Made by a program: the position numbers and the translations under genes. A stretch of DNA of 41,441 nt, taken from NCBI GenBank assembly GCA_012520945.1, contig JAAYNH010000052.1:1-41441 (forward strand), in the 5' to 3' direction. Source of the DNA: Treponema sp. Its GTDB lineage: Bacteria > Spirochaetota > Spirochaetia > Treponematales > Treponemataceae. Numbering within the stretch: the stretch's first letter is position 1; each line of letters opens with the position of its first letter. The notes under the pieces are model-generated. The model had not been told where the DNA came from and did no database searches. It was given only the letters and a program-made list of their open reading frames with translations. Shown one piece after another: positions 22,891-32,753 of this stretch.

Positions 22891-24602
22891 TATGCACCTC
22901 CAAAATTTTGAAGCAATGCTCTTGCATGTTCTATAGAAAAACTAGAATCCATATCTCCTGAAAGCATTCTAGCAATTTCTTCAACACGTTTGTTATCAAA
23001 TATATACTCTACAGAAGTTTGTGTTTTTCCATCTTTTGTAAACTTTTCAATCTTTAATTGATTATCGGCAAAAACTGCTATTGACGCAAGATGTGTTATG
23101 CATAATATCTGTTTATTTTTTGCAAGTTGTTTTAAGTGTTCACCAACGCTAACGGCAACTTCTCCACCAATTCCTGTATCAATTTCATCAAAAATCAAGG
23201 TATCAACATTATCACTTGATGCTAAAACAGTTTTGAGTGCTAACATAACACGCGAAAGTTCACCACCAGAGGCAATCTTTGCAAGAGGTTTTTCAGGACT
23301 ACCAATGTTTGCTGAAATTAAAAATTCTATATTATCAAAACCATATTGTCCGCATCTTTGCCATTCATTATCTCCTTCCTTCATTTGTATGGAAACAGAA
23401 AACTTTGTACCTTTCATGCCAAGTTTTTGTAAAATTATTTCCACTTGCTGACTTAATTTTTCTGAAGCTATTTTTCTTTTTTGAGATATTTCCGATGCAA
23501 CGCGATACAATGATTTTTCCATTGATGTTATTTCTGCCTGTAATTCTGCTCTACTTTCTGCACTTCGTGTCAAAATATCAAGGTGTCGTTGTGCATTTTC
23601 TGCATATTCAAGAAGTGCTTGAACAGAATTTTCTTTTGTTAAATATTTTTGTTTTAATTTATAAATCAAATGACTTCTTTTTTGCACTTCTTCTAGGCGA
23701 GCAGGATCAAAAACTAAATTTTGTTGATACATACTTATTTCATCATTAATATCACTAATTTCATAAAATACATTCTCAATCCTTGTAGCAATTTTTTGGA
23801 GAGATGAATCCATACCGGCAACATTATCACTAAGAGAACGTAATTTTTTCAATGCAGAAAAAACACCGTCAGAGGAAACATTTTCAGAACCATTTATAAT
23901 TAATGAAATAGTATCAATTTCACTATATAGTTTTTCAAATTGTGAAAGACGTTTTTCTTCTATTTCTAATGATATATCTTCTCCTGTTTTTAGATTAGCA
24001 TTTGTGATTTCTTCTACCGCAAAAGAAAGTAAGTCAATTTTTTTATTTTTATCTGCATCTGCATTTATTAGTTCTTCAAGTTCATTACGTTTTTTTACTA
24101 AATCAGAATAATTTTTACTAAAAGTTTCGACTATTTCAGTTAAACCGGCAAATGAGTCTAAAAATCTTCTATGTTCTGATATTTTTAATAACGATTGATG
24201 TTCATGTTGTCCGTGAATATCAACAAAAAAACTCGTAAATTCTGAAAGTTCATTACGTGTTACAGGTGTATCGGCAATCCATGCCGCTGTTTTTCCGGTA
24301 TTACGTACAATGCGACGAAGTAAAACCCTGTTATCCTCAACTAAAATACTTCGTTCTTCAAGCCATTTTAGGGCTTCCTTTTGTTTTTCATCTATATATA
24401 CAGTACCGGAAACTCTAGCTTCAGAGGAACCTGTGCGAATTTGATCAAGAGACGCTTTTCCGCCAAGTAAAAAAGAAAGTGCACCAATAAGAATACTTTT
24501 TCCGGCACCGGTTTCTCCTGAAAAAACTGTAAATCCTTTGTTAAAATCCAAATTGACACTATCTATTAAGGCAAAATCTTTTATAAATATATCTTCTATC
24601 AT
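22890..24602 (-). CDS. recN: DNA repair protein RecN
   Basis: A 570-residue SMC-like ATPase that gathers and tethers double-strand-break ends. Walker A SGETGAGKS near residues 28-36, a long central coiled coil (about 155-365), signature KIASGGELSRVMLALK and Walker B DTLIFDEIDTGIGG, followed by QILCITHLASIAVFAD. The start is ATG 24602 after GGGGGAG; an upstream TTG adds six residues inside nadK. It overlaps the nadK stop (ATGA), so nadK-recN is coupled as in many bacteria. Confidence 0.97.
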   Translation of the reverse strand: MIEDIFIKDFALIDSVNLDFNKGFTVFSGETGAGKSILIGALSFLLGGKASLDQIRTGSSEARVSGTVYIDEKQKEALKWLEERSILVEDNRVLLRRIVRNTGKTAAWIADTPVTRNELSEFTSFFVDIHGQHEHQSLLKISEHRRFLDSFAGLTEIVETFSKNYSDLVKKRNELEELINADADKNKKIDLLSFAVEEITNANLKTGEDISLEIEEKRLSQFEKLYSEIDTISLIINGSENVSSDGVFSALKKLRSLSDNVAGMDSSLQKIATRIENVFYEISDINDEISMYQQNLVFDPARLEEVQKRSHLIYKLKQKYLTKENSVQALLEYAENAQRHLDILTRSAESRAELQAEITSMEKSLYRVASEISQKRKIASEKLSQQVEIILQKLGMKGTKFSVSIQMKEGDNEWQRCGQYGFDNIEFLISANIGSPEKPLAKIASGGELSRVMLALKTVLASSDNVDTLIFDEIDTGIGGEVAVSVGEHLKQLAKNKQILCITHLASIAVFADNQLKIEKFTKDGKTQTSVEYIFDNKRVEEIARMLSGDMDSSFSIEHARALLQNFGGA

Positions 24603-25435
24603 GAAACTCCCCCAAACCAATGCATTTTTGATTGTATTGCTTCATAAAATATATGAGAATCACAACCGACAAGCAAGGCTTTTTTTTCTGAAATTGAAAT
24701 TTTTATTTTATCATTTACTTTAAGATTTACTGAAATTTGTCCGTCATAAGTAATAACAGGTTCGGCACCACGACTCGGAAGTACTTCAATATCCAAAACG
24801 GCTGTATGAGGTAAAACTAAAGGTCGTCCTGCTAAAGAAAAAGGACAAATTGAACTTAAAATAATAGCATCTAGTGTAGGATCTACTAATGGGCCTCCCG
24901 CTGAAGCAGAATAGGCCGTAGAACCTGTAGATGTTGCCGCAATAATTCCGTCTGATTTAAAAACACCAAAAGAAAAACCATTGCAAACTACATTTAGACT
25001 AAGCATTTTTGCTGCCTGTGCGGAAATTACAATATCATTAAGAGCTTGACTTGTAAAGATTTTTTCACCGTCACGAAAAAGTGTCCCTTGAAGCATTGTT
25101 CGCTTTGTAACTAAAAGTTTACCATTTATAAAATCTTCTAAAGGTTTTTGCCATGCATTTTTTTGAATACCTGCAATAAAACCGAATTCTCCCAAATTAA
25201 TTGGAAAAATTGGAATTTTTTTTAAGGCACAACATCGAGTAGCAAATAATACGGTTCCGTCACCACCAAGTGTTACTGCAAAATCATAACTATCATTTTC
25301 ACAACATTCTGTTTGTCCGGAATAATTTACAAGATTAACATCAATATTTTTTTCAATTAAAAAATCAACAACTGCCTGTGTAAAAAAAGGAATCTCATTA
25401 TTAAATGTATTTTGAATAATTAAGCAACGCTTCAT
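24599..25435 (-). CDS. nadK: NAD kinase
   Basis: A 278-residue enzyme that makes NADP from NAD and ATP. The GGDGT motif with its catalytic Asp lies near residues 58-62 (FAVTLGGDGTVLFATR), the NAD-binding LND (ALNDIVI) near 141, and the glycine-rich DGIIAATSTGSTAYSASAGGP (landmark) near 170-190. The start is ATG 25435; a longer frame to 25531 overlaps the upstream gene. It is the third gene of the cheW operon. Confidence 0.96.
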   Translation of the reverse strand: MKRCLIIQNTFNNEIPFFTQAVVDFLIEKNIDVNLVNYSGQTECCENDSYDFAVTLGGDGTVLFATRCCALKKIPIFPINLGEFGFIAGIQKNAWQKPLEDFINGKLLVTKRTMLQGTLFRDGEKIFTSQALNDIVISAQAAKMLSLNVVCNGFSFGVFKSDGIIAATSTGSTAYSASAGGPLVDPTLDAIILSSICPFSLAGRPLVLPHTAVLDIEVLPSRGAEPVITYDGQISVNLKVNDKIKISISEKKALLVGCDSHIFYEAIQSKMHWFGGVS

Positions 25436-25449
25436 ATTGCCTCGATTTT

Positions 25450-26478
25450 TTAAGGCAAGGTAGCTAAAACTTTTGCAACCTTGGCAGTTTGTACACCACC
25501 TAATCTTGGATAAAGCGGAAAAAACACACACCTTAACAACAATGATTTTGCTTGCACACAGGATTCAAGCTCTTCTTCGCGCAACGCAATTACTGAATTT
25601 CCATAGGCTTCTACAATTTCAACATCTTTACGTAAAGCATATTGTTTTACATCTTTCATTCCACCTGACAAAATCACAGGAAATGAATAAACTGACGGAA
25701 CAACATATTCATTTTGCTGAGAAAATGTTTTATGTTTTCCTTGCATAAGACTTCTTATATATACTTCGTATATTTCTTTGCGGACAGCTTCGTTTTTATT
25801 AAATTCTTTTAATTGTACAAATGCCAATGCAGAATTAATATCAGGTAAAGTGTCTGTGGAAGGTGCCATATCTGTATATTTTTTCAATACAGTCCAATTA
25901 CGCCTTTCCGGTGCCATAAGTAATGCTCCACCACCGGCAGTCATCGAATCATATTCTTCCAATCCGCATATTGAAAAAATTCCGAATGAACCTGTATTTT
26001 TTTCATTTAATGAAGCACCTACACTATGAGAAATATCTTCAATGATTGGAACATTTAGTTCGGCAAGTGCTGTAAAATTCGGAACAATGCCCATAGTCTC
26101 GTGTATAAGTAAAACTCTTCCTCCATTTCTCATGCCTTCTGCAACATTATCTGCAATGACAAGTCCCGTTTCACCGGAAACATCAAGCACAATAGGGTTG
26201 AATCCCATATCTTCAAGTGCCAAAATTTGCCAAGCAGGAGCTAAGGCAGAAATCATCACACCGGAACCGGCTGCCAAACCTAAAGCTTTTAGAGCATATT
26301 TTAAAGCAATTGCCGGTGAACGTAAAGCTACAACCCCATCAACTAAAAAAAACTCTTTAGCATATTGACAGAGACGTTGATTCATTTTTCCTGGACCGGT
26401 TTTTTCAGCAACCATGCATGTTAAGACAGCATCCATTTCCTTTCTGCGTATAGTAGAGCTAAAAGTTTGAATTTTCAT
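25450..26478 (-). CDS. DegT/DnrJ/EryC1-like protein lacking the PLP lysine
   Basis: A 342-residue protein with the DegT sugar-aminotransferase fold. The N-terminus and cofactor region are recognisable: GPGKMNQRLCQYAKEFF, LRSPAIALKYALKALGL near 52-68, and the PLP-ring Asp in IIEDISHSVGA (D148). Family members then have an FS-x-x-x-x-K-x-x-x-x-GEGG loop; here it reads FSICGLEEYDSMTAGGG (168-184), without lysine, so a Schiff base with PLP is unlikely. It could act by the lysine-to-histidine dehydratase route or be a non-catalytic binding protein. Its start overlaps the cheW stop by one base. Confidence 0.75.
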   Translation of the reverse strand: MKIQTFSSTIRRKEMDAVLTCMVAEKTGPGKMNQRLCQYAKEFFLVDGVVALRSPAIALKYALKALGLAAGSGVMISALAPAWQILALEDMGFNPIVLDVSGETGLVIADNVAEGMRNGGRVLLIHETMGIVPNFTALAELNVPIIEDISHSVGASLNEKNTGSFGIFSICGLEEYDSMTAGGGALLMAPERRNWTVLKKYTDMAPSTDTLPDINSALAFVQLKEFNKNEAVRKEIYEVYIRSLMQGKHKTFSQQNEYVVPSVYSFPVILSGGMKDVKQYALRKDVEIVEAYGNSVIALREEELESCVQAKSLLLRCVFFPLYPRLGGVQTAKVAKVLATLP

Positions 26479-26960
26479 CAGTTATCAATTCCAATAAGTT
26501 TTTGAAGTTCTTTAGGATTAAACACACGACGTATATCCAGCATTATCAAATAACCGGTTTCTTGTCGTATAACACCATGAATATATTCCGAACCAATACC
26601 TGAAAGCATTTGTGGAGGTGGCTTTACCTCATCATTATGAACCGAAACTACACGAGCAATTTTATCAATAATAATGCCAATTTTATTGCCATCAATATTT
26701 AATATTACAAAACCACCTTGAAATTCATCATCGTCTTCTGTAATTTCCATTGCTTTTAAACGAAATCTTTTATGTAAACTAACAACAGGAATAATTTCAC
26801 TGCGTAAATTAAAAATTCCTTCAACATAATATGGTGCTTGAGGAATAGGTCTTACAGGTTGAATCTTCACGATTTCTTTTACATCCATGATATTAACACC
26901 ATAAAGTTCTTCGCCCAATTGAAAAGTTACTAATTGAAATTGTGTATCATCGACAACCAT
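26478..26960 (-). CDS. cheW: Chemotaxis coupling protein CheW
   Basis: A 160-residue protein that is one CheW/SH3-like domain: FQLVTFQLGEELYGVNIMDVKEIV, then VEGIFNLRSEIIPVVSLHKRF and FVILNIDGNKIGIIIDKIARVV. It links methyl-accepting receptors to CheA. It is not beside cheA, so it is an orphan copy. The promoter is at 26984-27012 and AGGA precedes ATG 26960. It leads the operon that runs through nadK and recN, so a chemotaxis gene is co-transcribed with housekeeping genes. Confidence 0.95.
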   Translation of the reverse strand: MVVDDTQFQLVTFQLGEELYGVNIMDVKEIVKIQPVRPIPQAPYYVEGIFNLRSEIIPVVSLHKRFRLKAMEITEDDDEFQGGFVILNIDGNKIGIIIDKIARVVSVHNDEVKPPPQMLSGIGSEYIHGVIRQETGYLIMLDIRRVFNPKELQKLIGIDN

Positions 26961-26983
26961 AAATCCTCCAAAATCTACTACAT

Positions 26984-27012
26984 AGTATACACTGATTTTT
27001 TGATTTTTGCAA
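26984..27012 (-). promoter_or_regulatory. Promoter of the cheW-nadK-recN operon
   Basis: On the minus strand TTGCAA (27012-27007), 17-bp spacer, TATACT (26989-26984), 24 bases ahead of the cheW start. Confidence 0.75.
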
Positions 27013-27102
27013 CCAATTTTTTTTTGTCTGTTTTTTTTCGTTTTTTGAAATATTTTATATTAATGCCATAAAATAATTATTTATATTGTTTTTATTATTT
27101 CG

Positions 27103-29271
27103 TTAAACCAATCCTTTAAAAAGCTCAACCAGCTTATTATTAAATTTTTTTGTTTCGACTTTTAATTCATTCAAAAACTCATTATTTTCCAAAGTGCCTA
27201 AAACTTCATTCATTTCTTCTTGATTTGCATAAGTAATTGTTCTAAAAAATTCAGTATAATCTTTTTTTCGAGATTCAACTGAACTTTCATACATATAATT
27301 TGAAACATCAATAACATCATCTATAATTAAGTCAAACATTTCAGGTGTAAACTGTTCGATACTACATGAAAAAAGTTGTTCTAATATATATATTGCATAA
27401 CTTGCTTTATATTCAAGATATTTTTCTTGACACTGTGCATAAAAATTATGAACCTCAGACCAAGAGTTAATTTCATGAGATTTAATTAATGAAAAAAGTT
27501 CGTGTACTTTTGCTTCCGGAATTACTTGCCCGCCTATATTAAGCCACGAAACATAAAGATTATATGTTTCTATTTTTTTTAAAATTTCAATATCCAATTG
27601 TTCTATTTTATATTCTTCACTATATTCAACTAATGTCTTAACAGCAAAAAATTCCATAATTTTTCTATATTCTCTATAACCTTGTGCAGGTTTAATAATG
27701 ACTGCTCCATATTTTTTCATACATCGCGAATCTTCAAGTTCAATATTAGATTGTAAATTTTGAATTAAAAACTCTTTTGCAAAGTCATACAAATTTTCAT
27801 CTTTATGTTTAAACCATTCATCATTTGCACGTAGCCATCGACCCGTAAGATGAATCAATCTATCCATTGCAAAAAAAACTTCTTGCATTGTATCCGGAGC
27901 AAAAGGATCCGTTTCAATGAATTGAACTTTCACTTTTCGTTTATCGCGTTTTTTAAATTTGCTATTATTACGTATCATTGCAAACATATTAAACATAAAC
28001 CAATATGCAGGCATTATACGAATACTGTTATCTGTATCTCCCATTGTCACAAGTGAAAAAGGATATAAAATATTTAACTCATATTGATATGAACCTTTTG
28101 CAACTAAAGTAAAAGAGGCAAATTTACTATTATGCTTAAAATCGGAACATAAACCCGGCCAAAATCCACGACCCGCATAAATTTCACCGTCTGAACTTCT
28201 AGAATTATGATTTGAACCAATCATAGCACCTGCTGCTATGTTTGACTGCCCTTTTAAGGTAGAAGCAATTAAAAAAGAAGTATTATGATGTTGTTCATGA
28301 AAAGGGAAAATCAAATTATTCAAAATTTCACAACAAGAAACAGTGGAATTATCACCTAAAACAGAATTTAGAAGGCGTGCACCATATTTTAATTGACAAT
28401 TTCGACCTATTACAAAGCGAACAGCAACTGCTTGATAAAAAACATTACTGCCGTAACCCATTATACCGTTGACCATTTCAACGCCTTCACCTATTTGACT
28501 TGGTTCATCAATTGAAGAACAGACTGTTATGTTTTTTAATTTCATAGCACCTTTGACATAGGCACCTTCACCGAATTTTACGTCTTTTATTAAAACGGTA
28601 TTTTTAATAACACAGTTAGAACCGACAAATCCCATCGTATCCCATTTTTTATTATTTCCTAATTCCGTCATTTCAAAAAAACGTTTTTGCAATTCTTTAT
28701 CATCTCTATAACGTGACCAAAGATATGCATCGGCAGGAATCATTTCTTCAAAAGGTAAAACTTTACGGCCGCCATTTTCATTAGCAATTTCAATCCAAAT
28801 ACGTACATTTTCATCTTCGCCTTCTTTTAAAATACCATTACCGAACTTTGAATGTTTTGTACACATCATTTCTTGAATATTAAAAAGAATTACTTTATCT
28901 GAAATTACATAATTTACTAAATGACGTACGTTTTTTACAACAACATCATCACCGATAATACAATCTCTAATATAGCAATTTACTATACCTGTTTCCAATT
29001 GCAAATCGTGATATTGAAGTTTTGTCTTACGTATTTTTCCAAGTATAACAAAACCAACAAAATGAGAATTATAAACATTATCCGGACAAAAATCATCTGA
29101 AACCCAAACGCCACTCCAATTAGGACATGAACATCTATTTGAATTTTTTTCTAAAATAGTAATTTCTTCTTTTGTTAAATGTCTTTTATCCTTTATCGCT
29201 TCTGCAAAAATTTCATTAATAAACTGCTGAGGTGATGAATCTTCTGAATTTATAACTTTAACTTGTGCCAT
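27103..29271 (-). CDS. DUF4954 left-handed beta-helix protein
   Basis: A 722-residue soluble protein of the DUF4954 family, known from Bacteroidetes and spirochaetes. The middle (about residues 75-430) carries hexapeptide-like turns of a left-handed beta helix as in LpxA/GlmU acyltransferases: CYIRDCIIGDDVVVKNV, NCVIKNTVLIKDVKFGEGAYVKG and LLNSVLGDNSTVSCCEIL, with the conserved SNHNSRSSDGEI and GRGFWPGL segments. The rest (430-722) is helical. A sugar-nucleotide or acyl-transfer role is suggested by fold only. It has its own promoter (29286-29314). Confidence 0.88.
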   Translation of the reverse strand: MAQVKVINSEDSSPQQFINEIFAEAIKDKRHLTKEEITILEKNSNRCSCPNWSGVWVSDDFCPDNVYNSHFVGFVILGKIRKTKLQYHDLQLETGIVNCYIRDCIIGDDVVVKNVRHLVNYVISDKVILFNIQEMMCTKHSKFGNGILKEGEDENVRIWIEIANENGGRKVLPFEEMIPADAYLWSRYRDDKELQKRFFEMTELGNNKKWDTMGFVGSNCVIKNTVLIKDVKFGEGAYVKGAMKLKNITVCSSIDEPSQIGEGVEMVNGIMGYGSNVFYQAVAVRFVIGRNCQLKYGARLLNSVLGDNSTVSCCEILNNLIFPFHEQHHNTSFLIASTLKGQSNIAAGAMIGSNHNSRSSDGEIYAGRGFWPGLCSDFKHNSKFASFTLVAKGSYQYELNILYPFSLVTMGDTDNSIRIMPAYWFMFNMFAMIRNNSKFKKRDKRKVKVQFIETDPFAPDTMQEVFFAMDRLIHLTGRWLRANDEWFKHKDENLYDFAKEFLIQNLQSNIELEDSRCMKKYGAVIIKPAQGYREYRKIMEFFAVKTLVEYSEEYKIEQLDIEILKKIETYNLYVSWLNIGGQVIPEAKVHELFSLIKSHEINSWSEVHNFYAQCQEKYLEYKASYAIYILEQLFSCSIEQFTPEMFDLIIDDVIDVSNYMYESSVESRKKDYTEFFRTITYANQEEMNEVLGTLENNEFLNELKVETKKFNNKLVELFKGLV

Positions 29272-29285
29272 AATAACCTCGATTA

Positions 29286-29314
29286 ATTATATACTAAATT
29301 TGAAAAATTTTCAA
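29286..29314 (-). promoter_or_regulatory. Promoter of the DUF4954 gene
   Basis: On the minus strand TTGAAA (29314-29309), 17-bp spacer, TATAAT (29291-29286), with GAGG as ribosome binding site just before the ATG. Confidence 0.7.
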
Positions 29315-29383
29315 TTATTATATATCCAATTATATATCGCATTCATTATATTTTGTGTATCTTTTATAATTATTTAAATATAA

Positions 29384-29412
29384 TTGAATTTTAAGTTATT
29401 AGATGATATATT
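29384..29412 (+). promoter_or_regulatory. Promoter placing transcription start at the M16 start codon
   Basis: TTGAAT (29384-29389), 17-bp spacer, TATATT (29407-29412). The -10 box ends 6 bases before ATG 29419 and no ribosome binding site is present, predicting a leaderless mRNA. Confidence 0.6.
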
Positions 29413-29418
29413 TTTAAC

Positions 29419-32148
29419 ATGAAAAAAAATTTCATTTATTTTATACTTTTATTTTCATTATTTAATTGTTTTGCTCAAGAACATTTTCACTATGTTTTAG
29501 AAAATGGTCTTGAAATATATATTATTGAAGATAAAACAAACCCAATGTCAAACATCATTTTAAATACTAAAGCAGGATATTCAAATCAAAAACCTAACGA
29601 TACTGGTTTTTTCGAACTATATTCACGAATGTTTTGGACAAGCAATCCTGATTTTAAATTCCAAAAAGATGCTGAAATTTTTTTTCAAAACCATGGTGTT
29701 TTAAACATAAAGTCGCAATGTAATTTTTCAAATTCACTTTATTCGGCAAGTTTTCCTGCAAATCAAATTGATGTAGTTTTAAATAATTTATCAAACACAT
29801 TAAAATCCCCTAATTTCCAAGAAAATATTTTACAAAAAAAATTTAACGAACTAAAAAATTATGCAAATGATTATTCGGAAAATGCTGCCGGCTTTATTAA
29901 CTCTACAATTGATAGTAAAATTTATAAAGATGAGCCATGGGTTTATGACACAAGTCTTTTCCCCAGCTTAAAAAATTATAAAAATATAAATTCTATTCGT
30001 GGTAAACTTATAGAAATTTCAAATAATTATTACATACCTAACAATTGTGCAATTTTTATTTCTTCTCCATATAATCATAATTTTGTTTTTGAAATTATTA
30101 ATAATCATTTTAAATCATGGATAAAAAAAACCGTTAAAAATAATATACCTAAAAAAAATATTTTTGAAAATATTAAAGAAAAAAAATTTGTTTTAGTTTC
30201 AAAAGATTTTTCTAAAGAAGTAAATCAAATTATTATGTACTTTTTATCAAATGAAAAAATTGATTCGGCGATTGGAAATATCTTTGCTCATTCATTAGAA
30301 AATCCAACAGGAATATTAAAGACAAAAATTGCAAATTCTAAAGAACTTGGTCATTGCGAACATGACTTATCAAATATTACTTTTAGCCAAAATACAAATC
30401 ACTCAAAAATTATTTTTCAAGCTTTAATTCCACAAACAAATACTTCTATTATAAATCAAATTAATATTACAAAAAATTTTTTATTAGAAAGTTCAAATAT
30501 CACAAAAGAAGAATTTGTTTTTTTAAAAAACTTTTTAAGCAATCAAGAAAAACAAAAACTAAAATCTTCATTTGATTTACTTTATGAACTTTCAGATAAA
30601 TGGAGCAATAATTATTTTTCACATAATATAACCGAAGCAGAACTTTGTCTAAATAATTATTTTAACACAGAACCTTTTATTTTTATTCTTGCACACACAG
30701 ATACATATAAAAAAAACAAATCTTTATTTGATAAAAACGGATACATTGCTATCTCTAATGAAACAAAAAATTGGTATAATAATTTTTCAAATTTTAAGAC
30801 TCAAGATAATATAAATACAAATATAAATGAATTTAATATTACTGAAAAAATTGTTAAAGAAAATTATAGCCATTTTGAACAATTTAAATTACAAAATGGA
30901 ATTCCCGTTGCACTAATAAAAAATAAAAATCATAACATTAGTTTTTCCTTGAATATACTTGGAGGAGAGCTTAATCAAGATAAGCGAGCTTTAGAAACAA
31001 TTGTAATAAATGCACTCACACAAAATATTAAGTTTAAGATTAATTCACATGCAGAACTTTTTTTTAACACTGATGTTTTTTCAGAAACAAATTTACAATA
31101 TTCAAATATCACAATTGAAACAAGTGAACAAAATTTTGAAAAAGTTCTTCAATGTTTTTCAAATGCATTAATATATGGAGATGTTACACATGCACAAGCA
31201 GACGAATTAATGAATGCAGAAAAATATAAATGGCGTCTGAACACAAACGATATGTTTTTTCAACAAAAATTAATTGCATTACAGACATTATATTCAGGAA
31301 CAAAAATTGAAAAAATTTCTCAACTAAGCGGTGATATTTTACTTGATGTAAATTATAATCACATTCGAATAAATTATGCCTCTTTATTAAATGCTAAAAA
31401 ATTTTTTATAACAATTAGTTGTGCAACAGAAATTCTTTCAAAAGAAAACATTGAAAAAATTCTTAACGATAATTTTGGATTATTAAAAAGTTTTGATATT
31501 AATTTTTACACTTTACCTGAACCTATTTTTTCTGAAATAACAATTAAACAAAAATTAAAAAGAATTTTTACTTCTGATATTCCTGCAGATAAAGCACCTC
31601 AAAGACCTTTGCATTTAATTCCTACAACTGAATTTTTAGATCCTGCTCGTGTTGTTATAAAAGCTCCTCCAAAAATATCTGATGAATACATTATTTTTTA
31701 TGCATTACTTTTACATTTGGAAAATTTAATTAACCATAATGAACATAACAGTTTCGAAAAATGCCATGTTGAAATTTCTGAAAATAACTTACAACATTCC
31801 TCAATTATATTTTCAAAATGTAAATCAATAATTGATACAAAGAAAATCTTTGATACGATGCTTTTGAAACTTAAAGATTCAATACGTAAAGAATCTTTAC
31901 ATAACATAAAAACAAATTGTATATCACATCTTGCATCAAACAGTCAAACAAATAATGATATAACAAAACTTCTCAGTATAAATTATATTAACACAAATAA
32001 ATTTGACAGATGGATTGAAGAATATTTAATTTTAGAAAATGCATCAACAGAAGTTTTTAATTTTGTTTTTGAAAAATATTTTTCTATGCCTATTAAGGTA
32101 TGGATTTTTTCATCGGATACATCGCAAAAAAGCAGTGGTAACAAATGA
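29419..32148 (+). CDS. Exported M16-peptidase-fold protein without the zinc motif
   Basis: A 909-residue protein with a signal peptide (MKKNFIYFILLFSLFNCFAQ; Cys17 might be lipidated under relaxed spirochaete rules). The N-terminal M16 pattern is clear: HYVLENGLEIYIIEDKTNPM, then ILNTKAGYSNQKPNDTGFFELYSRMFW. At the place of the inverted zinc motif HxxEH it reads GFFELYSRM (63-71), so neither histidine nor the catalytic glutamate is kept. A second M16 half starts near 490 (FKLQNGIPVALIKNKNHNISFSLNILGG) and is also motif-less. It is likely a non-catalytic envelope protein or partner subunit. Its stop overlaps the next gene by 4 bases. Confidence 0.78.
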   Translation: MKKNFIYFILLFSLFNCFAQEHFHYVLENGLEIYIIEDKTNPMSNIILNTKAGYSNQKPNDTGFFELYSRMFWTSNPDFKFQKDAEIFFQNHGVLNIKSQCNFSNSLYSASFPANQIDVVLNNLSNTLKSPNFQENILQKKFNELKNYANDYSENAAGFINSTIDSKIYKDEPWVYDTSLFPSLKNYKNINSIRGKLIEISNNYYIPNNCAIFISSPYNHNFVFEIINNHFKSWIKKTVKNNIPKKNIFENIKEKKFVLVSKDFSKEVNQIIMYFLSNEKIDSAIGNIFAHSLENPTGILKTKIANSKELGHCEHDLSNITFSQNTNHSKIIFQALIPQTNTSIINQINITKNFLLESSNITKEEFVFLKNFLSNQEKQKLKSSFDLLYELSDKWSNNYFSHNITEAELCLNNYFNTEPFIFILAHTDTYKKNKSLFDKNGYIAISNETKNWYNNFSNFKTQDNINTNINEFNITEKIVKENYSHFEQFKLQNGIPVALIKNKNHNISFSLNILGGELNQDKRALETIVINALTQNIKFKINSHAELFFNTDVFSETNLQYSNITIETSEQNFEKVLQCFSNALIYGDVTHAQADELMNAEKYKWRLNTNDMFFQQKLIALQTLYSGTKIEKISQLSGDILLDVNYNHIRINYASLLNAKKFFITISCATEILSKENIEKILNDNFGLLKSFDINFYTLPEPIFSEITIKQKLKRIFTSDIPADKAPQRPLHLIPTTEFLDPARVVIKAPPKISDEYIIFYALLLHLENLINHNEHNSFEKCHVEISENNLQHSSIIFSKCKSIIDTKKIFDTMLLKLKDSIRKESLHNIKTNCISHLASNSQTNNDITKLLSINYINTNKFDRWIEEYLILENASTEVFNFVFEKYFSMPIKVWIFSSDTSQKSSGNK

Positions 32149-32753
32149 ATGAAAAAAATACAATCAGAAAAAAAATTAAAAATAAACTTAATTCTCTTTC
32201 CGATGAAAAAAAAAATTATTCGAAAAATCAAATTGCTAAAATTTTTTTTTCAACATATATTTATAAAAAAGCAAAAAAAATTTTTGTTTTTTTTCCTTTG
32301 CCCGATGAAATATCAATTACGAAAATTATTGAACAGTGTTTAATAGATAAAAAAATATTATTCCTTCCTAAAATTAACGACACTGAAATGGAATTTTTTC
32401 AAATAGATAATAATATTAATTTTTTTGAACAACTCGAAAAAAACAAATGGAACATTTTTGAACCAAAGCCTATATTAAAAAAAATTACAATAACATCTAT
32501 TGATGAAAATTGTATTTTTTTAATTCCAGGTCTTGCATTTACAAAAAAAGGTCAAAGACTTGGTCGCGGAAAAGGTTTTTATGATAAATTTCTGAGCCAA
32601 ATTAATAATTTACAAAACATTTCTTTAATAGGTACTTGTTATGATTTTCAGATTATAGAAAACATTCCCACTGAATTACATGACATAAAAGTTAATTATC
32701 TATTAACGGAAGTTGCATTTTCAAAAATTATGCATTATAATCATGAAATATGA
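32145..32753 (+). CDS. 5-formyltetrahydrofolate cyclo-ligase
   Basis: A 202-residue MTHFS-family enzyme that recycles 5-formyl-THF to 5,10-methenyl-THF with ATP. The signature is GLAFTKKGQRLGRGKGFYDKFL at about 138-159 (landmark), with the N-terminal basic helix KKIKNKLNSLSDEKK and FFPLPDEI at 50-57. The N-terminal part is very lysine- and isoleucine-rich, reflecting base composition. It overlaps the M16-fold gene by 4 bases and the uridine-kinase-like gene by 4 bases, so all three are coupled. Confidence 0.92.
   Translation: MNEKNTIRKKIKNKLNSLSDEKKNYSKNQIAKIFFSTYIYKKAKKIFVFFPLPDEISITKIIEQCLIDKKILFLPKINDTEMEFFQIDNNINFFEQLEKNKWNIFEPKPILKKITITSIDENCIFLIPGLAFTKKGQRLGRGKGFYDKFLSQINNLQNISLIGTCYDFQIIENIPTELHDIKVNYLLTEVAFSKIMHYNHEI

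Noticed and set aside
25436-25531. N-terminal extension of NAD kinase
   Set aside because: It overlaps the DegT-like gene and lacks family sequence; ATG 25435 gives the normal start.
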